Shown piece by piece: positions 8,274 through 20,300 of a stretch of DNA of 36,876 bases. Position 1 is the first letter of the stretch, and every line of letters begins with the position of its first letter. Made by a program: the position numbers and the translations under genes. The notes beneath the pieces were generated by a model, which saw only the letters and a program-made list of their open reading frames with translations, was not told where the DNA came from and searched no databases. The stretch is taken from positions 1 to 36,876 of IMG/VR virus record IMGVR_UViG_3300032334_001337; one strand, written 5' to 3'. The DNA is from a virus.

Positions 8274-11200
8274 GCTAATGCAATAGTTCTTACGTCTTTT
8301 AATCTTGGATATCTTGATTGATCTGTTCCGGACATTACAATTTTAATTTTGTATCCAGTAAACGGTCCAATATTGGATGCCGTATATTGATACTCTAAGA
8401 ATTGATTTTGTAGACTTGAAGGAACAGCAATGTCTGGTAATCCACTATTTTTAGAAGGATCTACGACATCAAGATAACCATCTTGGTTGTTATCTATTGT
8501 TAGATTATCATATCCTGGGAAAAGTTCATATGCTTGTTCAATTTCAGATGAATCTGGTCTAATTAAACTATACAAAACTCTGAAATCTGCAGATGAATGC
8601 CTATATGCGGCAACAAAAACTTTTAAGGTATTTGATTGTTGCGATAATCTAATAGTATTCGAAACATAAATTGCAGAATGTGGATCATCTGTTAAAGAAC
8701 TTGATCTCTTATCAGTTGTGTAGTTTGAAATTGGTCGGTTTAATCTTCCAATTATAAATTCAGTGAATGTAGTGTCTAAGAAAATCATTGGAGATACGTT
8801 CCAATTATTTGTTGTCAAGGTAATAGCAGTCAAGAAAGATTTATTTCTTGGCATACTGGATAAAAATTCACTTTCATTTGCTGGAGAACATACTATTCTT
8901 GTAGAATTTAATACATTCTCTGCATTTAATTCAACATCTTCATAACCTTGGTCAACGAAAGAAATTTCTGTTCCGCTTGCACTTGTTCCACTTACAGTTC
9001 TTATCTGAGCACTTACTCCAGTAGTTCCTGATGGTGCAATGATTTGATACATTGGTATTACACTATTAAAAATAATATTTTCGGACGCAAATACCGATGT
9101 TCCTCCACATGTGGACTCCAAATTAAATCCTAATCTGGGAGCATCAGCTCCAGATCCATCAATTAATCCATCAACACTTCTATCTGGACCTAATGTTGCT
9201 ACTCCACCATCAACATCATTACCATTCAAACTAATTTCAATGTGGTAACTATCAATATCCATCCCATAATCACTAATATCATGAGTTGTATTAATTCTTC
9301 TCAATGATACACCATTAACCTCATATTTGTATATTAAATCGTTTGTTAAATGATTAATTGGAATTGTGGAATCTATACCTCTTGTAAGATTTTCAATAAT
9401 TCCAACTCCCACAGATGTATACTCAATAATTTCATTATTGATTTGTACATATCCTGGATTTGCTGCACTTACAGGAATACCTTCAAAAATTCTAAAATTA
9501 GCAGTGTCTGCTACAGAAACATTAATTAATACATCTGAAGACGCTAGATCGGATATTAGAGGTATAGGTGCAACATTTGATCTAACATCAGATAATGTTA
9601 CTCTATTATTATTTGCATACATTCCATGATTGAAATGATTGACTTTAACATAGTTGCCACCATAGTTTGATCCATATGGAACTGAATTTCCTCTAATGTA
9701 GGTAGATCCTAAAGTAACTCTATTTCCAGAATTATCAAAGTAACTTAAGAATGACCCATCACCAAATTGATTTCCTTGTACATTATTCAGATATAATGTA
9801 TCTATAGAATTGCTATTTCCAGTAATGGTAATGCTAGCACCTTCTCCAGTATTCGAAGAAACAGTTGATGTTACAATTCCAACAATATCACCAATCGCAT
9901 ACCCATTTCCTGGACTTACAATTGTTGGAGTTCCTGTAATTACTCCACTTGATGCTGAAATATTTAAAGTTAATCCCGAACCTTGTCCAGTAATACTATA
10001 TGTTGAGACTAAAGTGTCCGTAACGTAATTTCTTCCACCGGTTGTAAGACTTAAAGATGATACTGATGATCCAGTTCCTACAATATAACCATAATTATAG
10101 TTCTTTAGGTTTTCACTAACTTTTCTACCAGTCGTCAATTGGGAAATTAAACTGGAATTATAAGTTGTAGTGATACCAACCTTAAGTTTTCTTGGATAAG
10201 TTGTAAGCGGATTTGCAAACAACCTCTTAATATAATTATTACCTCTACCTAGGTCTGGATTTTGGAAGAATACGGTTCCACTAGATTGAGTAAATGCGGC
10301 CTTATATAACTTAAATTTCAAATCTTGATACTGATTTGCAGTCCAAATAGATCCATTTTGCGATTTAAATAAACTTCCAACCGCAAATTGTGTTGTGTAT
10401 CTTACACTTTCAGCATCTGGAAGTTCGGCGGTATTAATAGTTTTTTGCCCCATTTCAGCGATCCAAACTTCATATTCATCAGATTCTGGAGCCAAAAGAA
10501 CCAGAGCATATTCATTTCCTGGGGGTAAAAATAATGGATTTGGGAATGTGCATCTGGTTGGAACAGAAGCATCTTCTGAAGTTTGAATTTGACTTGGACT
10601 TAAAACCACACCACCAATAGCCATTAATGTTGGAGTTCCCAATTCAACAGTTCTTATTTGAACTGTAATTGATTTGTTATTTGTACTCTTACTTCTAAAA
10701 TATAAATCAACAGAAGTGACGTAAACTCCATTAACATCTTCTGTAAATGATTGGTTTGCAACAGCATCTATTGAAACTCCAACCGTAAAGGTTTGTGCCA
10801 AAGGATCAGTATGTCTCTGCGCCTGCTGCTGAATAACGTTTGTAACGTTTGTAACGTTTGTAATCTCTTGAGTAATATTGGTAATAAAATTTAATTCTTC
10901 AGGTGGCAATTCGAATTGTGATACTGCCGTTTGAGTTGTTTCAGTTAATGTGGTAGTATTGACAATTTGAGTATGATCTAAATTAGCAGTAATAACATTT
11001 CTGCGGACAATATCTTGGTACATTTGTGTAGTACCTTCAGCAAGATAATTGACCTGTGCAGATGAAATATCAGTACTACCTAATAATTGCGTTTCATCCG
11101 TTGGACTTGAAGTGAGTCTATATGTCTTATTACCAGTAGTTATTCTGACAGTTGGGGGTGGATTTGTATTTGGATCTCTTAGGAAGAATGATCCAATCAA

Positions 11201-14200
11201 ATCTCCAGCGTTATCGGATATTAGTCTTAAGTCTTTGACATATGCAGTAGCACCACTTGTTGTTCCGATTATAACAGAGACTGGCACCAAATATCCAAAA
11301 TATCTTGGATCTGTTTCATCCGCTAAAGAAAATGTATCTATATTTAAAATTGGTGTTGATGTACTATAATTACTAGGTAAAGATTCATCTCTGGAATATG
11401 GATTTATATCATAAGTAATTGTTGGGGCATCAAATGGACCAAATTTATGATTTGGTTGTGCAACACGGAAAGATGCTATCAATCTTGAAGCATTATATAC
11501 GATGACTCTTTCACCAATAATGAAAGATGCGTTAGATGATCCTGGATTTGTGAGATTTATATCTTGCGAAATTTCAATCAATTTTGGTATAAAATCTACA
11601 CTACTATTATTATCAAAAAACTGATAAAATCTTTGTCCGGCTTTTAGGTTAGATGCTACAAATTGAGTATTTCTTGATCTAATGTAAATTTCATTTGATT
11701 GAGTGACAAATGCAGTTTCTTCTGTTTGTGAAGTACTGGTATCACTAGATCTTGTATTTGAAGTCTGAGTTGTTGTATTACTACTTAAAGTTGTAAATGT
11801 ATCTGCTACTGTAACAGTCCTGCCGGACAATCCAGTGCCAGCACTTGATCTATTATCAACTCTATTTAAATTAAATCTATTAGTTTCTGTAGTTATTTGG
11901 AGATTTAATGTATTTGAATGAGTAAGAACTTTATTGTCTAACTGTATAGTTCTAATCCAAGTATCCCTTTCTGGAGTTAATCTTACCGTTCCATTATAGT
12001 TTATAACATTGAATGGATTTACATTTTCAACTAGTGTAGCAAATGGTTGTTGAATCCAATCTGTTTCCACATATGCTAATGTCACTACTTGACCGGTTTT
12101 TTGTATTCTATTATCTAATAATTGATAATCAGATTGACGATCTAAATTTGCAACTGATAGAGATGCTGCAGGTACTAATTGACTCTGTAAAGTATTTCTG
12201 GAAATTATCGGTGTTAATTGATTTGTTCGGTCATTGACTTCACATAAAGAAGCATTTAAATCAATTAAGTTTGTGGTTTTAAAATCATCAACAAAAAATC
12301 CTGTCTTAAATCTATTGAATCCATCGGCATCTTGAATTTGTAAAGATTGTGTATTCAGTTCCAATAATGAAAGAGAAGTAACTTTTTCAAGATTTTCAAC
12401 TCTATCTTCAATTTTTCCAATATCCTTCATTGTATATCTTCTATTATCAATTAAAGATATTTTTGCATCCTTAGGATCATAAAGATATGGGGGCAAATAA
12501 ATTGTACCTAATTCTAATACTTGTTGATTGATTAATGGTTCTTTTGGATTTCTTGAGGAAATTCCTTTTTGTACAACTAAAGCTCCATACTTATCCAAAT
12601 ATAATTTATCAGTTCTACCAAGATAATAATCATATGATACTAGTGAACTTTCATTTGGTTTAAAAATAGTTGATATTGATAAACTTCTGGAAGAAAAATC
12701 AAAAGGTGATGATGAAGATCCACTAAAATATGAAACCCTTGGTCTAAAATCTAAAGTATCAGATGCTCTTACTTGTCTTAATCCAATATATGGAATGTCT
12801 CTTGCAAATCTATCTTTTTGATAACTAAGTACAGTAAATGCATCACCATTATCGGTAGCAGAAACCAAGTAATGATCAAATACTACTAATAATTGTCTTG
12901 CAGGTTCACTTTCTCCTCTATTTCTTATTAATCTAGAATAATCATAATATTGATCTCTTTGACCTTTATCTAGTTTAAAATTATTGGTAATATCTTTATA
13001 TTTTCCAGAAATAATCATATCTATTTCTGCAATAATATTAGATTCTTCAAATAAAACTTCCTCATTTGCAAAAAATCTGTTTGAATTCAAATAAACAATT
13101 TCCAAATTGTTTGGAGATGCTCCAGGTTTTGCGACTATTCTGGCAAGGGTATTACTAGTTCTTCCAATAATATTTTCCCCAATAATTGAATTTGATGCTA
13201 CATTAACAATAGATGAAAATGATAGTTGATCTAATTGTGGAACATCAACATCTAATGATTCATAAACTACCAATACTGATGAAACATCTGGATAATTAAG
13301 ACAAATTTCTTCATCTTGAACTCTTAATCCATAATATTGATTATATGCCAATCCATCATTAATAGATGAACTGATGCCACTTCCGGATGAATTATATTTT
13401 GATAGATTTACAACTAATTTATTACTACGATTAAAAGTTTTTACCTTAGATTGAATTCCAGATTTAATAAAAGTTGCTTTAATTTTATGTATAGTTTTAT
13501 TTGAAATTCCTGAAAATGTGACCTGATTAGAACTTATTACAACTTCATTTCCAGTTAATGTTTCTATGGTACCGTCAGTATAATGAATAGAATATCTCTG
13601 CTCATCATATGCTTGGAAAGATGCTTGAGAAATACCTGCAGGAAGATTGAAATTTGAAGCAGATACTGTTAAAGTATTTCCAGTAACAGTTGTAGAAATA
13701 TTTGATTCTGCAGAAAAACTTATATTTGAATTTGATAAATCTACAGTTGCAATGTTTGGGTTTGGCAATTCTGTATATAGATACGCATCTTCTTGTTTAA
13801 GAATTGCAGAATCTGCCATAAAAAGTGAAGATCTAGTCTCTGTAGGTGGAAGACTGCCAACACAAACGCCCAATACATTAGGTATCGCCACAACATTCAT
13901 TGATAAACCATCTGCAGAGACTGATACTACCCTATTATAAGTCTCGGTAGAAAATCCAGTTACTCCATACCTAATAATTGAATTGGTAGCAATACCAGAA
14001 AATAGTTTATTTGGCGAAGTAATAGTTCCACCAACAGAAACAGTTATCTGATTATTAATACTAAATCCATTTGGAATAGTTTTATTTAAAACAGTATCTG
14101 CAGTAAATGTTGGGGATCCTGATTGATATACGGATTTAATATCTTTAGCACTATAAACTTTAATACTTTGTACACTTCTTACATATGACTCTACACCATT

Positions 14201-15751
14201 AATTATTAATTGCTCATTAATAGAAAATGATCCAGAAGTTTGTCTCAATTTAATTCTGATGGAACCTCCTCCAGCAGATACTGCATATCCAGATGCTCCA
14301 CTACTCTTACCAACAACATATGATGTTGCTGGCAATTCTGTATTGGATACTGCACTATTGAGTGTTATTTCCGTATAAGTTTGAATATCATAAAGATATA
14401 AATCCCAATTAGTAGTTCTGTCTACATATGCCGCATCTGTTAAATTGAAAGAATATACCCTAGCATCTCCAATCTTAACTCCAGAATCACCTACTCTTCT
14501 ATCATATAAATCAATTGTTTGATTTTGTACTGCACATCCAGAAACATTATTTACTCTAATTATATTTCCCATATTAAATGGAACTCCAAATCCTAAGACT
14601 TTTTCAATATCTCTTGGTTTGGGGACATCTATAACAGTTGTTCCGGATTTCATAACATCATGACCTATAACATAGGCTTTTCCTGGAGAAACCTTAACAC
14701 ACATCAAATCATCTGTAGGATCATTATTTTGATTTGTTTTTTCTCCGCCAAAAAATAGACCATCATTTCCAAGTCTATTATTTAATGAATTATTCACAGT
14801 AATGGTGAATGGTTCTACAGTATAATTTCCAGATTCCTCAAAAGTTCTCTGTGCAATATAATCTTTAATTAAATTGTAATCAGTTTTTGTTTCAAGTTTT
14901 TCAATATTGCCACTTTTGACTCTTAAGAGTTCTACAAAATCTGTGTCTGTAGTATAATCATATAATGGTTTTTTAGTTAATTCTAATATTATTGCAAATC
15001 TATCAGCTCCTGGTGCTGCGTAATTATTAAATCCCTTGGCATTATCATATAATGATTTATCATCTTTGGCTGAGATTATTTCCTCAATAATTTTTAATCC
15101 AACTCTATATGATGGATAATTCGTATAATTATCTAAAATTATAGTTTGATTCAGAACTTTTACAAAACATCCTCTGACAAAATATACACCATTTGAAATT
15201 GATACTGAAGATCCTAATGCAGTGGCATTGTCAGAAATTAATGATGCAAAAACAGTTCTAGCATTAATTACTGTATTTCCGTAGGTTACGTTTTCAGTAC
15301 AAATTAAAGATTCTCCATTTATAAAAACTGATGTAGAAAAATCAGATCCAGATTCTAAGTATTTTACATATAATGTTATATACTCTACATTTCCATTATC
15401 AGGAAAACTTATATATTGAATAGATGCCTTAATTCCCGAAGACTGTCCAATAATGGTTTTTCCAATAAATTGTTCAATATAAACTGAAATGTCAATATTA
15501 AATGTAGTTGGATTTAATTTTACTGCATGAAATCTATTTTCATAAGTTACTCCTCCGGGAATAACCATAGATCCTTCTTTGAATATATGACTACCAAAGG
15601 ATTCAATTTGATTTTGTAAAATTGATTGGATTGTATTTAATTCTCTCGACTGAATTGGTCGCCCTGGATTAAATAAAACTTTATAAAAATCTTTATCAGC
15701 ATCAAAGTCGTCAAAATAAGGACTTACATTAAGATTAGTTTTTTGTGCCAT
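8270..15751 (-). CDS. Giant virion structural protein, DUF4815-like, at the gene 9-12 position
   Basis: 2493 residues. The N-terminus MAQKTNLNVSPYFDDFDADK followed by FYKVLFNPGRPIQSRELN and QNQIESFGSHIFKEGS matches the DUF4815 type common in T4-like cyanophages. Further marks are a YYLGRTDKLYLDKYG segment, a coil with ITNVTNVTNVIQQQ near residue 1635, then HTDPLAQTFTVGV. One or two Gly-Tyr repeat units occur around residues 1904-1955, and a 'YVQINNEIIEYTS ... RGIDST ... H' module near residue 2130. Position directly after gene 8 is where T4 has genes 9, 10, 11 and 12, so I infer that it supplies peripheral baseplate or fibre-attachment functions. It starts 2 bases after the gene 8 stop and overlaps the next gene by 4. 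No membrane segment or signal peptide is seen. Confidence 0.85.
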   Translation of the reverse strand: MAQKTNLNVSPYFDDFDADKDFYKVLFNPGRPIQSRELNTIQSILQNQIESFGSHIFKEGSMVIPGGVTYENRFHAVKLNPTTFNIDISVYIEQFIGKTIIGQSSGIKASIQYISFPDNGNVEYITLYVKYLESGSDFSTSVFINGESLICTENVTYGNTVINARTVFASLISDNATALGSSVSISNGVYFVRGCFVKVLNQTIILDNYTNYPSYRVGLKIIEEIISAKDDKSLYDNAKGFNNYAAPGADRFAIILELTKKPLYDYTTDTDFVELLRVKSGNIEKLETKTDYNLIKDYIAQRTFEESGNYTVEPFTITVNNSLNNRLGNDGLFFGGEKTNQNNDPTDDLMCVKVSPGKAYVIGHDVMKSGTTVIDVPKPRDIEKVLGFGVPFNMGNIIRVNNVSGCAVQNQTIDLYDRRVGDSGVKIGDARVYSFNLTDAAYVDRTTNWDLYLYDIQTYTEITLNSAVSNTELPATSYVVGKSSGASGYAVSAGGGSIRIKLRQTSGSFSINEQLIINGVESYVRSVQSIKVYSAKDIKSVYQSGSPTFTADTVLNKTIPNGFSINNQITVSVGGTITSPNKLFSGIATNSIIRYGVTGFSTETYNRVVSVSADGLSMNVVAIPNVLGVCVGSLPPTETRSSLFMADSAILKQEDAYLYTELPNPNIATVDLSNSNISFSAESNISTTVTGNTLTVSASNFNLPAGISQASFQAYDEQRYSIHYTDGTIETLTGNEVVISSNQVTFSGISNKTIHKIKATFIKSGIQSKVKTFNRSNKLVVNLSKYNSSGSGISSSINDGLAYNQYYGLRVQDEEICLNYPDVSSVLVVYESLDVDVPQLDQLSFSSIVNVASNSIIGENIIGRTSNTLARIVAKPGASPNNLEIVYLNSNRFFANEEVLFEESNIIAEIDMIISGKYKDITNNFKLDKGQRDQYYDYSRLIRNRGESEPARQLLVVFDHYLVSATDNGDAFTVLSYQKDRFARDIPYIGLRQVRASDTLDFRPRVSYFSGSSSSPFDFSSRSLSISTIFKPNESSLVSYDYYLGRTDKLYLDKYGALVVQKGISSRNPKEPLINQQVLELGTIYLPPYLYDPKDAKISLIDNRRYTMKDIGKIEDRVENLEKVTSLSLLELNTQSLQIQDADGFNRFKTGFFVDDFKTTNLIDLNASLCEVNDRTNQLTPIISRNTLQSQLVPAASLSVANLDRQSDYQLLDNRIQKTGQVVTLAYVETDWIQQPFATLVENVNPFNVINYNGTVRLTPERDTWIRTIQLDNKVLTHSNTLNLQITTETNRFNLNRVDNRSSAGTGLSGRTVTVADTFTTLSSNTTTQTSNTRSSDTSTSQTEETAFVTQSNEIYIRSRNTQFVASNLKAGQRFYQFFDNNSSVDFIPKLIEISQDINLTNPGSSNASFIIGERVIVYNASRLIASFRVAQPNHKFGPFDAPTITYDINPYSRDESLPSNYSTSTPILNIDTFSLADETDPRYFGYLVPVSVIIGTTSGATAYVKDLRLISDNAGDLIGSFFLRDPNTNPPPTVRITTGNKTYRLTSSPTDETQLLGSTDISSAQVNYLAEGTTQMYQDIVRRNVITANLDHTQIVNTTTLTETTQTAVSQFELPPEELNFITNITQEITNVTNVTNVIQQQAQRHTDPLAQTFTVGVSIDAVANQSFTEDVNGVYVTSVDLYFRSKSTNNKSITVQIRTVELGTPTLMAIGGVVLSPSQIQTSEDASVPTRCTFPNPLFLPPGNEYALVLLAPESDEYEVWIAEMGQKTINTAELPDAESVRYTTQFAVGSLFKSQNGSIWTANQYQDLKFKLYKAAFTQSSGTVFFQNPDLGRGNNYIKRLFANPLTTYPRKLKVGITTTYNSSLISQLTTGRKVSENLKNYNYGYIVGTGSSVSSLSLTTGGRNYVTDTLVSTYSITGQGSGLTLNISASSGVITGTPTIVSPGNGYAIGDIVGIVTSTVSSNTGEGASITITGNSNSIDTLYLNNVQGNQFGDGSFLSYFDNSGNRVTLGSTYIRGNSVPYGSNYGGNYVKVNHFNHGMYANNNRVTLSDVRSNVAPIPLISDLASSDVLINVSVADTANFRIFEGIPVSAANPGYVQINNEIIEYTSVGVGIIENLTRGIDSTIPINHLTNDLIYKYEVNGVSLRRINTTHDISDYGMDIDSYHIEISLNGNDVDGGVATLGPDRSVDGLIDGSGADAPRLGFNLESTCGGTSVFASENIIFNSVIPMYQIIAPSGTTGVSAQIRTVSGTSASGTEISFVDQGYEDVELNAENVLNSTRIVCSPANESEFLSSMPRNKSFLTAITLTTNNWNVSPMIFLDTTFTEFIIGRLNRPISNYTTDKRSSSLTDDPHSAIYVSNTIRLSQQSNTLKVFVAAYRHSSADFRVLYSLIRPDSSEIEQAYELFPGYDNLTIDNNQDGYLDVVDPSKNSGLPDIAVPSSLQNQFLEYQYTASNIGPFTGYKIKIVMSGTDQSRYPRLKDVRTIALA
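10834..10860. repeat. Three tandem 9-bp repeats inside the DUF4815-like gene
   Basis: Three perfect copies of TAACGTTTG (plus strand) in a row. On the coding strand they produce the residue repeat NVTNVTNV in a probable trimeric coiled-coil stalk. A slippage-prone site that keeps frame because the unit is 9 bases. Confidence 0.9.
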
Positions 15752-15753
15752 TT

Positions 15754-17340
15754 TTAAAATTCCAGGATGATTTTAACGTCTTCTTTTTGTCTTAAATTTC
15801 TTGATACCAATGGTCTATTATCGATATAGATAATATCACCCGATACTTTATTTATCTCTGGACTGGCAAGACCATATTGGAATTCAACTCCCAAATTTAT
15901 AATTTTATTGCTATTAGGTGGAATCGTTGTAATTCCACTGAATCCAGAATCTATTGAGCAACTAAATCCACTAGTAGAAACTACATTTCCCCCACTGGAA
16001 GAAAATTCAATATTTTCATTTGCATTTGTACTTACATTAATATAATCTGTTTGATCGTACAATGCTGGATTATAATATAATGATCTATCTTTGAAGTATT
16101 TTAAAACTTTTGTCTCACCATCGTATGAAGCAACATATCCAACTGCCGTATCTCCATTAATAACTTGGGAAATTTTTTCCCCAATTAATGGAACACTAGA
16201 TCCACTAGGAATAACTTTCATAGCGTATAAACTAGAATACTGCGGATCAGTAAAAGATTCTGTAGAAATAAACCTGGTTGGATTCCTAACAATTCCAATC
16301 TGTGCAAATTTTGTATCAACTGGATAGTCTTTTGTAGAATCATCAAATCTTACATAGATTAGGATTTTATCCGCACCAAGTTCTTTATATAAATCAAATC
16401 CATGTCCTCTAGATGGTGGAATAATTGGAATTAATTTCGCTGGATATGGAATAGTTCCTGCTGGTTGTAAAGGTCCTAAATCTACAATTCCATAGGTATA
16501 TCCTTTTCCACCAGAAGTAACAACTGTATCTGTAATTTCCCCACTTTCATTTGTATAGATATATACCCTTCCCCCAGACCCATCGCCCAAAATATCTACT
16601 TCACCAGAATTATAATTCTGTCCTTTATCTTGAATATATACTTTTTTAATTTGGTTCTCATTAATCGTAGAATCCCCATTCTCTCTTACAGCAACAATTT
16701 GTGGGTTAGTTGATGTTTCCCATTCATTTGGAAGAGTAATGTACTCTGTAGAATCAAACTTTATAATATCACTTGGTGATATTGTGAAAAGATACTTCCA
16801 AATATACCCATCACCACTTTCTCCTGCTCTAGATGGCTCCAAATCTGTAAAAAGTGGTTGATCTTGAGATTGATTTCCCGTAGTATTAATTCCAGATGAA
16901 CCATTATCAATACAAATATAAACTTGATAGTTTGAATTTATTACATAATAATTTGTATCATAAAGTCGTGAAGAATTTGTAATTGGAGATGGAGAAATAA
17001 TACTATAATCATGGCGATACATGTCATATTTATTTCCAGATGTCCATTCTATCTTTCTTATTGCCCTTCTTATATTTGAATTTGTAATTTTTTTACCAAA
17101 TAATGACGTATCTCCATAATGTGGAAGATAGTCTGGATTATCGATTGGATTTGGAATTGTAGCCGAGTTTGGATCAGGAATATCCAATCTATCCCAGTTT
17201 TCATTCCTACCAAATCCATCATTTATTTGTGGATTTGGTAGTCCAACAAATACATAATAAGAATTTTCACCGCTTTCAATGGAATTTATAAAATTACTAG
17301 CGTTTAAAATTCTAAATTGATCTGTTACAAGTGCAGTCAT
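15754..17340 (-). CDS. 8: Baseplate wedge protein gp8
   Basis: 528 residues (T4: 334). The start MTALVTDQFRILNASNFINS plus a GENSYYVFVG segment, a central GDGYIWKYLFTISPSD (T4 has GDGYVWEYLFEI) and the C-terminus IIYIDNRPLVSRNLRQKEDV ending IILEF (T4 ends with MIYMENRPP...ILFTF) identify gp8. In T4 a gp8 dimer binds gp7 and gp10 in each wedge. About 200 extra residues include a Gly-Tyr repeat pair near residues 233-285 (YIQDKGQNYNSGEVDILG and VTSGGKGYTYGIVDLG). ATG start; a late-promoter match ends 18 bases upstream. The next gene begins 2 bases after the stop. Confidence 0.9.
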   Translation of the reverse strand: MTALVTDQFRILNASNFINSIESGENSYYVFVGLPNPQINDGFGRNENWDRLDIPDPNSATIPNPIDNPDYLPHYGDTSLFGKKITNSNIRRAIRKIEWTSGNKYDMYRHDYSIISPSPITNSSRLYDTNYYVINSNYQVYICIDNGSSGINTTGNQSQDQPLFTDLEPSRAGESGDGYIWKYLFTISPSDIIKFDSTEYITLPNEWETSTNPQIVAVRENGDSTINENQIKKVYIQDKGQNYNSGEVDILGDGSGGRVYIYTNESGEITDTVVTSGGKGYTYGIVDLGPLQPAGTIPYPAKLIPIIPPSRGHGFDLYKELGADKILIYVRFDDSTKDYPVDTKFAQIGIVRNPTRFISTESFTDPQYSSLYAMKVIPSGSSVPLIGEKISQVINGDTAVGYVASYDGETKVLKYFKDRSLYYNPALYDQTDYINVSTNANENIEFSSSGGNVVSTSGFSCSIDSGFSGITTIPPNSNKIINLGVEFQYGLASPEINKVSGDIIYIDNRPLVSRNLRQKEDVKIILEF

Positions 17341-17357
17341 ATATTGGGTTTTTTTTA

Positions 17358-17365
17358 TATTTATA
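17358..17365 (-). promoter_or_regulatory. T4-type late promoter before gene 8
   Basis: A perfect TATAAATA on the minus strand, 18 bases before the gene 8 ATG. It overlaps the TAA stop of the gp7-like gene (17361-17363). A run of A follows downstream. Expected start of transcription is about 10 bases before the gene. Confidence 0.7.
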
Positions 17366-20300
17366 ATCCCATTACACGCTTTTTCAAAGATCCAGTATTT
17401 CTTAATCCATATCCTCTTCTTTGAACACTTGCAAAAGTTGTTAATCCAACATCTAATGTTTTTCCAGTAACCGCTATTGATATATTATTTGTTCTTTCAA
17501 ATCCACTCAACTTACCCCAGGAGAATCTACCAACAGGATAATTATTAGTTCCAGTTGTAGCAATGCCAACTATAGAAGTATTTGAACGAATATTGCAAGT
17601 AATAATACCTAAAGTCGTATCAATAGCATCTACATAATAGATATTATCCAAACAGATTGTTCCAATTCCAATCACATTTGAATTACTATTATATACAGAT
17701 GTTACCCCATTACCAACTCTAGTATTGTTGATATAGATTGGATACCCAACTTGAAGATCAGAATATAATGGAGGATCTCTGAATATTGTAAACTTGAGGG
17801 CCAAACTTGCTCCATTAAGTCCAGGAGCAGTTGCAATACCTGTGATAACACCATCAAATCCTCTGACAATTGATACATCTCTTAGTAATTCAATATTTGT
17901 CGAAGTAGATGGAGATGGTACAATAATTTTTGGAGGTGAACCTGATTCATATCCTAATCCGGAATTTGTAATTGTAATTGGAGTCGTCAACCTTCCATTT
18001 GTTATTTTAACCTTTGCTGTGGCAGTTGTTCCAATACCAACCCCAATTAATTTGGGAGGTGAAATTTTTACAGAAACCTCTGTTCCGATATATCCACCCC
18101 CAGATTGTACAATAGTCAATGATCCAACTATTCCATCTATTGTCACATTGGCAGTTACTTCTGCCGGAATAAATGTATTTTCGTCATTAACTATTAAACA
18201 ATCAAAAGTACTTACTGGAGATTCTTCTTCATAATCAAAAAATTGAGCATTATCTAGATATAATTCAGTATCAGATGATGAGAAGTTTTTGATAATTTTA
18301 GCGGTAGGATAAACTTGTGATTCAATAGAATCTCTTGATTTAGGAACAACAACCTCATTAATTAAATAATCTCTCTTTTGCTTTGTCCAATATATTGGTT
18401 TATAATTAATTTGATCAATACCTTTACCAGTATATGTATTAGTTTGTAATCTATCCGAACCAATGATGTCATATACAATTCTATTATCTTGAGTTATTGT
18501 TCCAGAAATATTGTTATTACTATTAATTTGGAGTGTATCACCTGGTTGAATTAATTCATTAACACTAACTCTTACACTATCCTCATTTCTAGTTCCAGTA
18601 TAGAAGAAAATTGACACCTCATCTTCTGCTTTTGGTGGAGTAGTAAAGGTAAATGATGTACCCCCACTAAAATTATATGCAGATTTTGGATCTTGAAGAA
18701 TTCCATTAATGTAAATTACCAATAGGGAATCGAAATCAATTAAACTGGAATCTGGATCATCTCGGTTTGTTTCAAAACTTAAAAGTTCTGAATTATAATA
18801 AAGTGGAAATCTTGTTCTTGTTCCGTCTTGCAATCTTCGAATTGAATCGATGTAATTCATTTCTCCAAACTGAATGGCAGCAAATGTGTCATTAAATACC
18901 TCAAGAACAGTCAATTTGAAAGGTTCTATTGGAGAATTCAAAGATCTTGCGGTGACAAGACCGGCTACAGTAAATTCATCACCAATTTTAAAACTATACC
19001 CAGGTCTTGTTATTTTAAATGAACTAACTTCAAATAAAGTTGATCCAATTCCAACTCTATTGCTTGGACCAATTTCTAAATTCATTAATAAACCAACACC
19101 AGTAGTAGTAGTTGCTCCAATTCCTAATCTAGAAATTCCAACTACGGGCATATTCTCATAACTTGGAGATGGTGCAATAATTGATGGACTTACATATCCA
19201 CTTCCACCATTAACGATATTAAGACGCAAAGTTCCACCCACACCTACAGTTGCTGTTATTGTTGCTGCAGCACCAGTGTGATTTTCATCCATTACTCTAA
19301 TGGAAACTGGTGCCCTATAACCAGATCCGAAATTACCTGTGGTACCAAATCCAACAATAGTTCCACTTCCATTTAAGATGGCAGTAACTGAAAGACCAAC
19401 AAGAGGTGCGTATCCAAGACCTGAAGTAGATCCAAGAGAAACAATTAGACCACCTCTGGGCAATTGATTTTGATTTTGATCTGATTGTGAAATAATTAGA
19501 CTTCCATTAGAACTAGTAATTCCAGTAAATCTTACACTACTAATTCCTGCATTATAATCTTCAATAATTTCATAATTGCTGAAAGTTGCATTTTCTGTAG
19601 TTGGGGTTTGGAATATTCCGTTAATAAACAACAATCCATTTCCTGCGGTAGTTCCAAGACCAACTGTGTTGATACCAGTATTAGTTAATGTAAATATATT
19701 ATTGACTCCATTAAATTTATCTGAAAAATCATCATATACAGTATTTGTTCTATAATTCTTTCTTAAAAATACCCTACCATTAAATTTTGCCCTTTCTCTA
19801 ACTAAATTGCTGTTATCAAATCCAACCAAATCAAATATATTTCCTCTTGGAGGATTTGTAAAGAATATTTCATTACCCACAATATTATAAGAACCTTTAT
19901 AAATTCTTGCCTGACTTCCATTTGAATGAGCAGATGAAGCAGTTCCACAAAATCCCCTTATAACTTGTACTAATGGAACATTGCCGGTAAAGGTAATTGG
20001 TCCAACACTGGTAGTTCCAAATCCAACATTTACAACTTTCATATATTCATCATCAACTTTAATGATATTTTCAATAATTACAGTACCAATTCCACTTAAT
20101 GCAATAATACTGTTACCAATACCAATTCCACCACCAGGATTTCCTACTAAAGTCTGTAAATTTGAAGTATAACTTAATGGATATTGTGCTAAATTAGCTA
20201 TTGTAATGAATGATTTCTCATTCTTTTTGACCATTTCAAGTTCATGTGCATTACCCTCACCAAAAGATCTAAATGTTACATAAATTCCAGCATTAGCATA

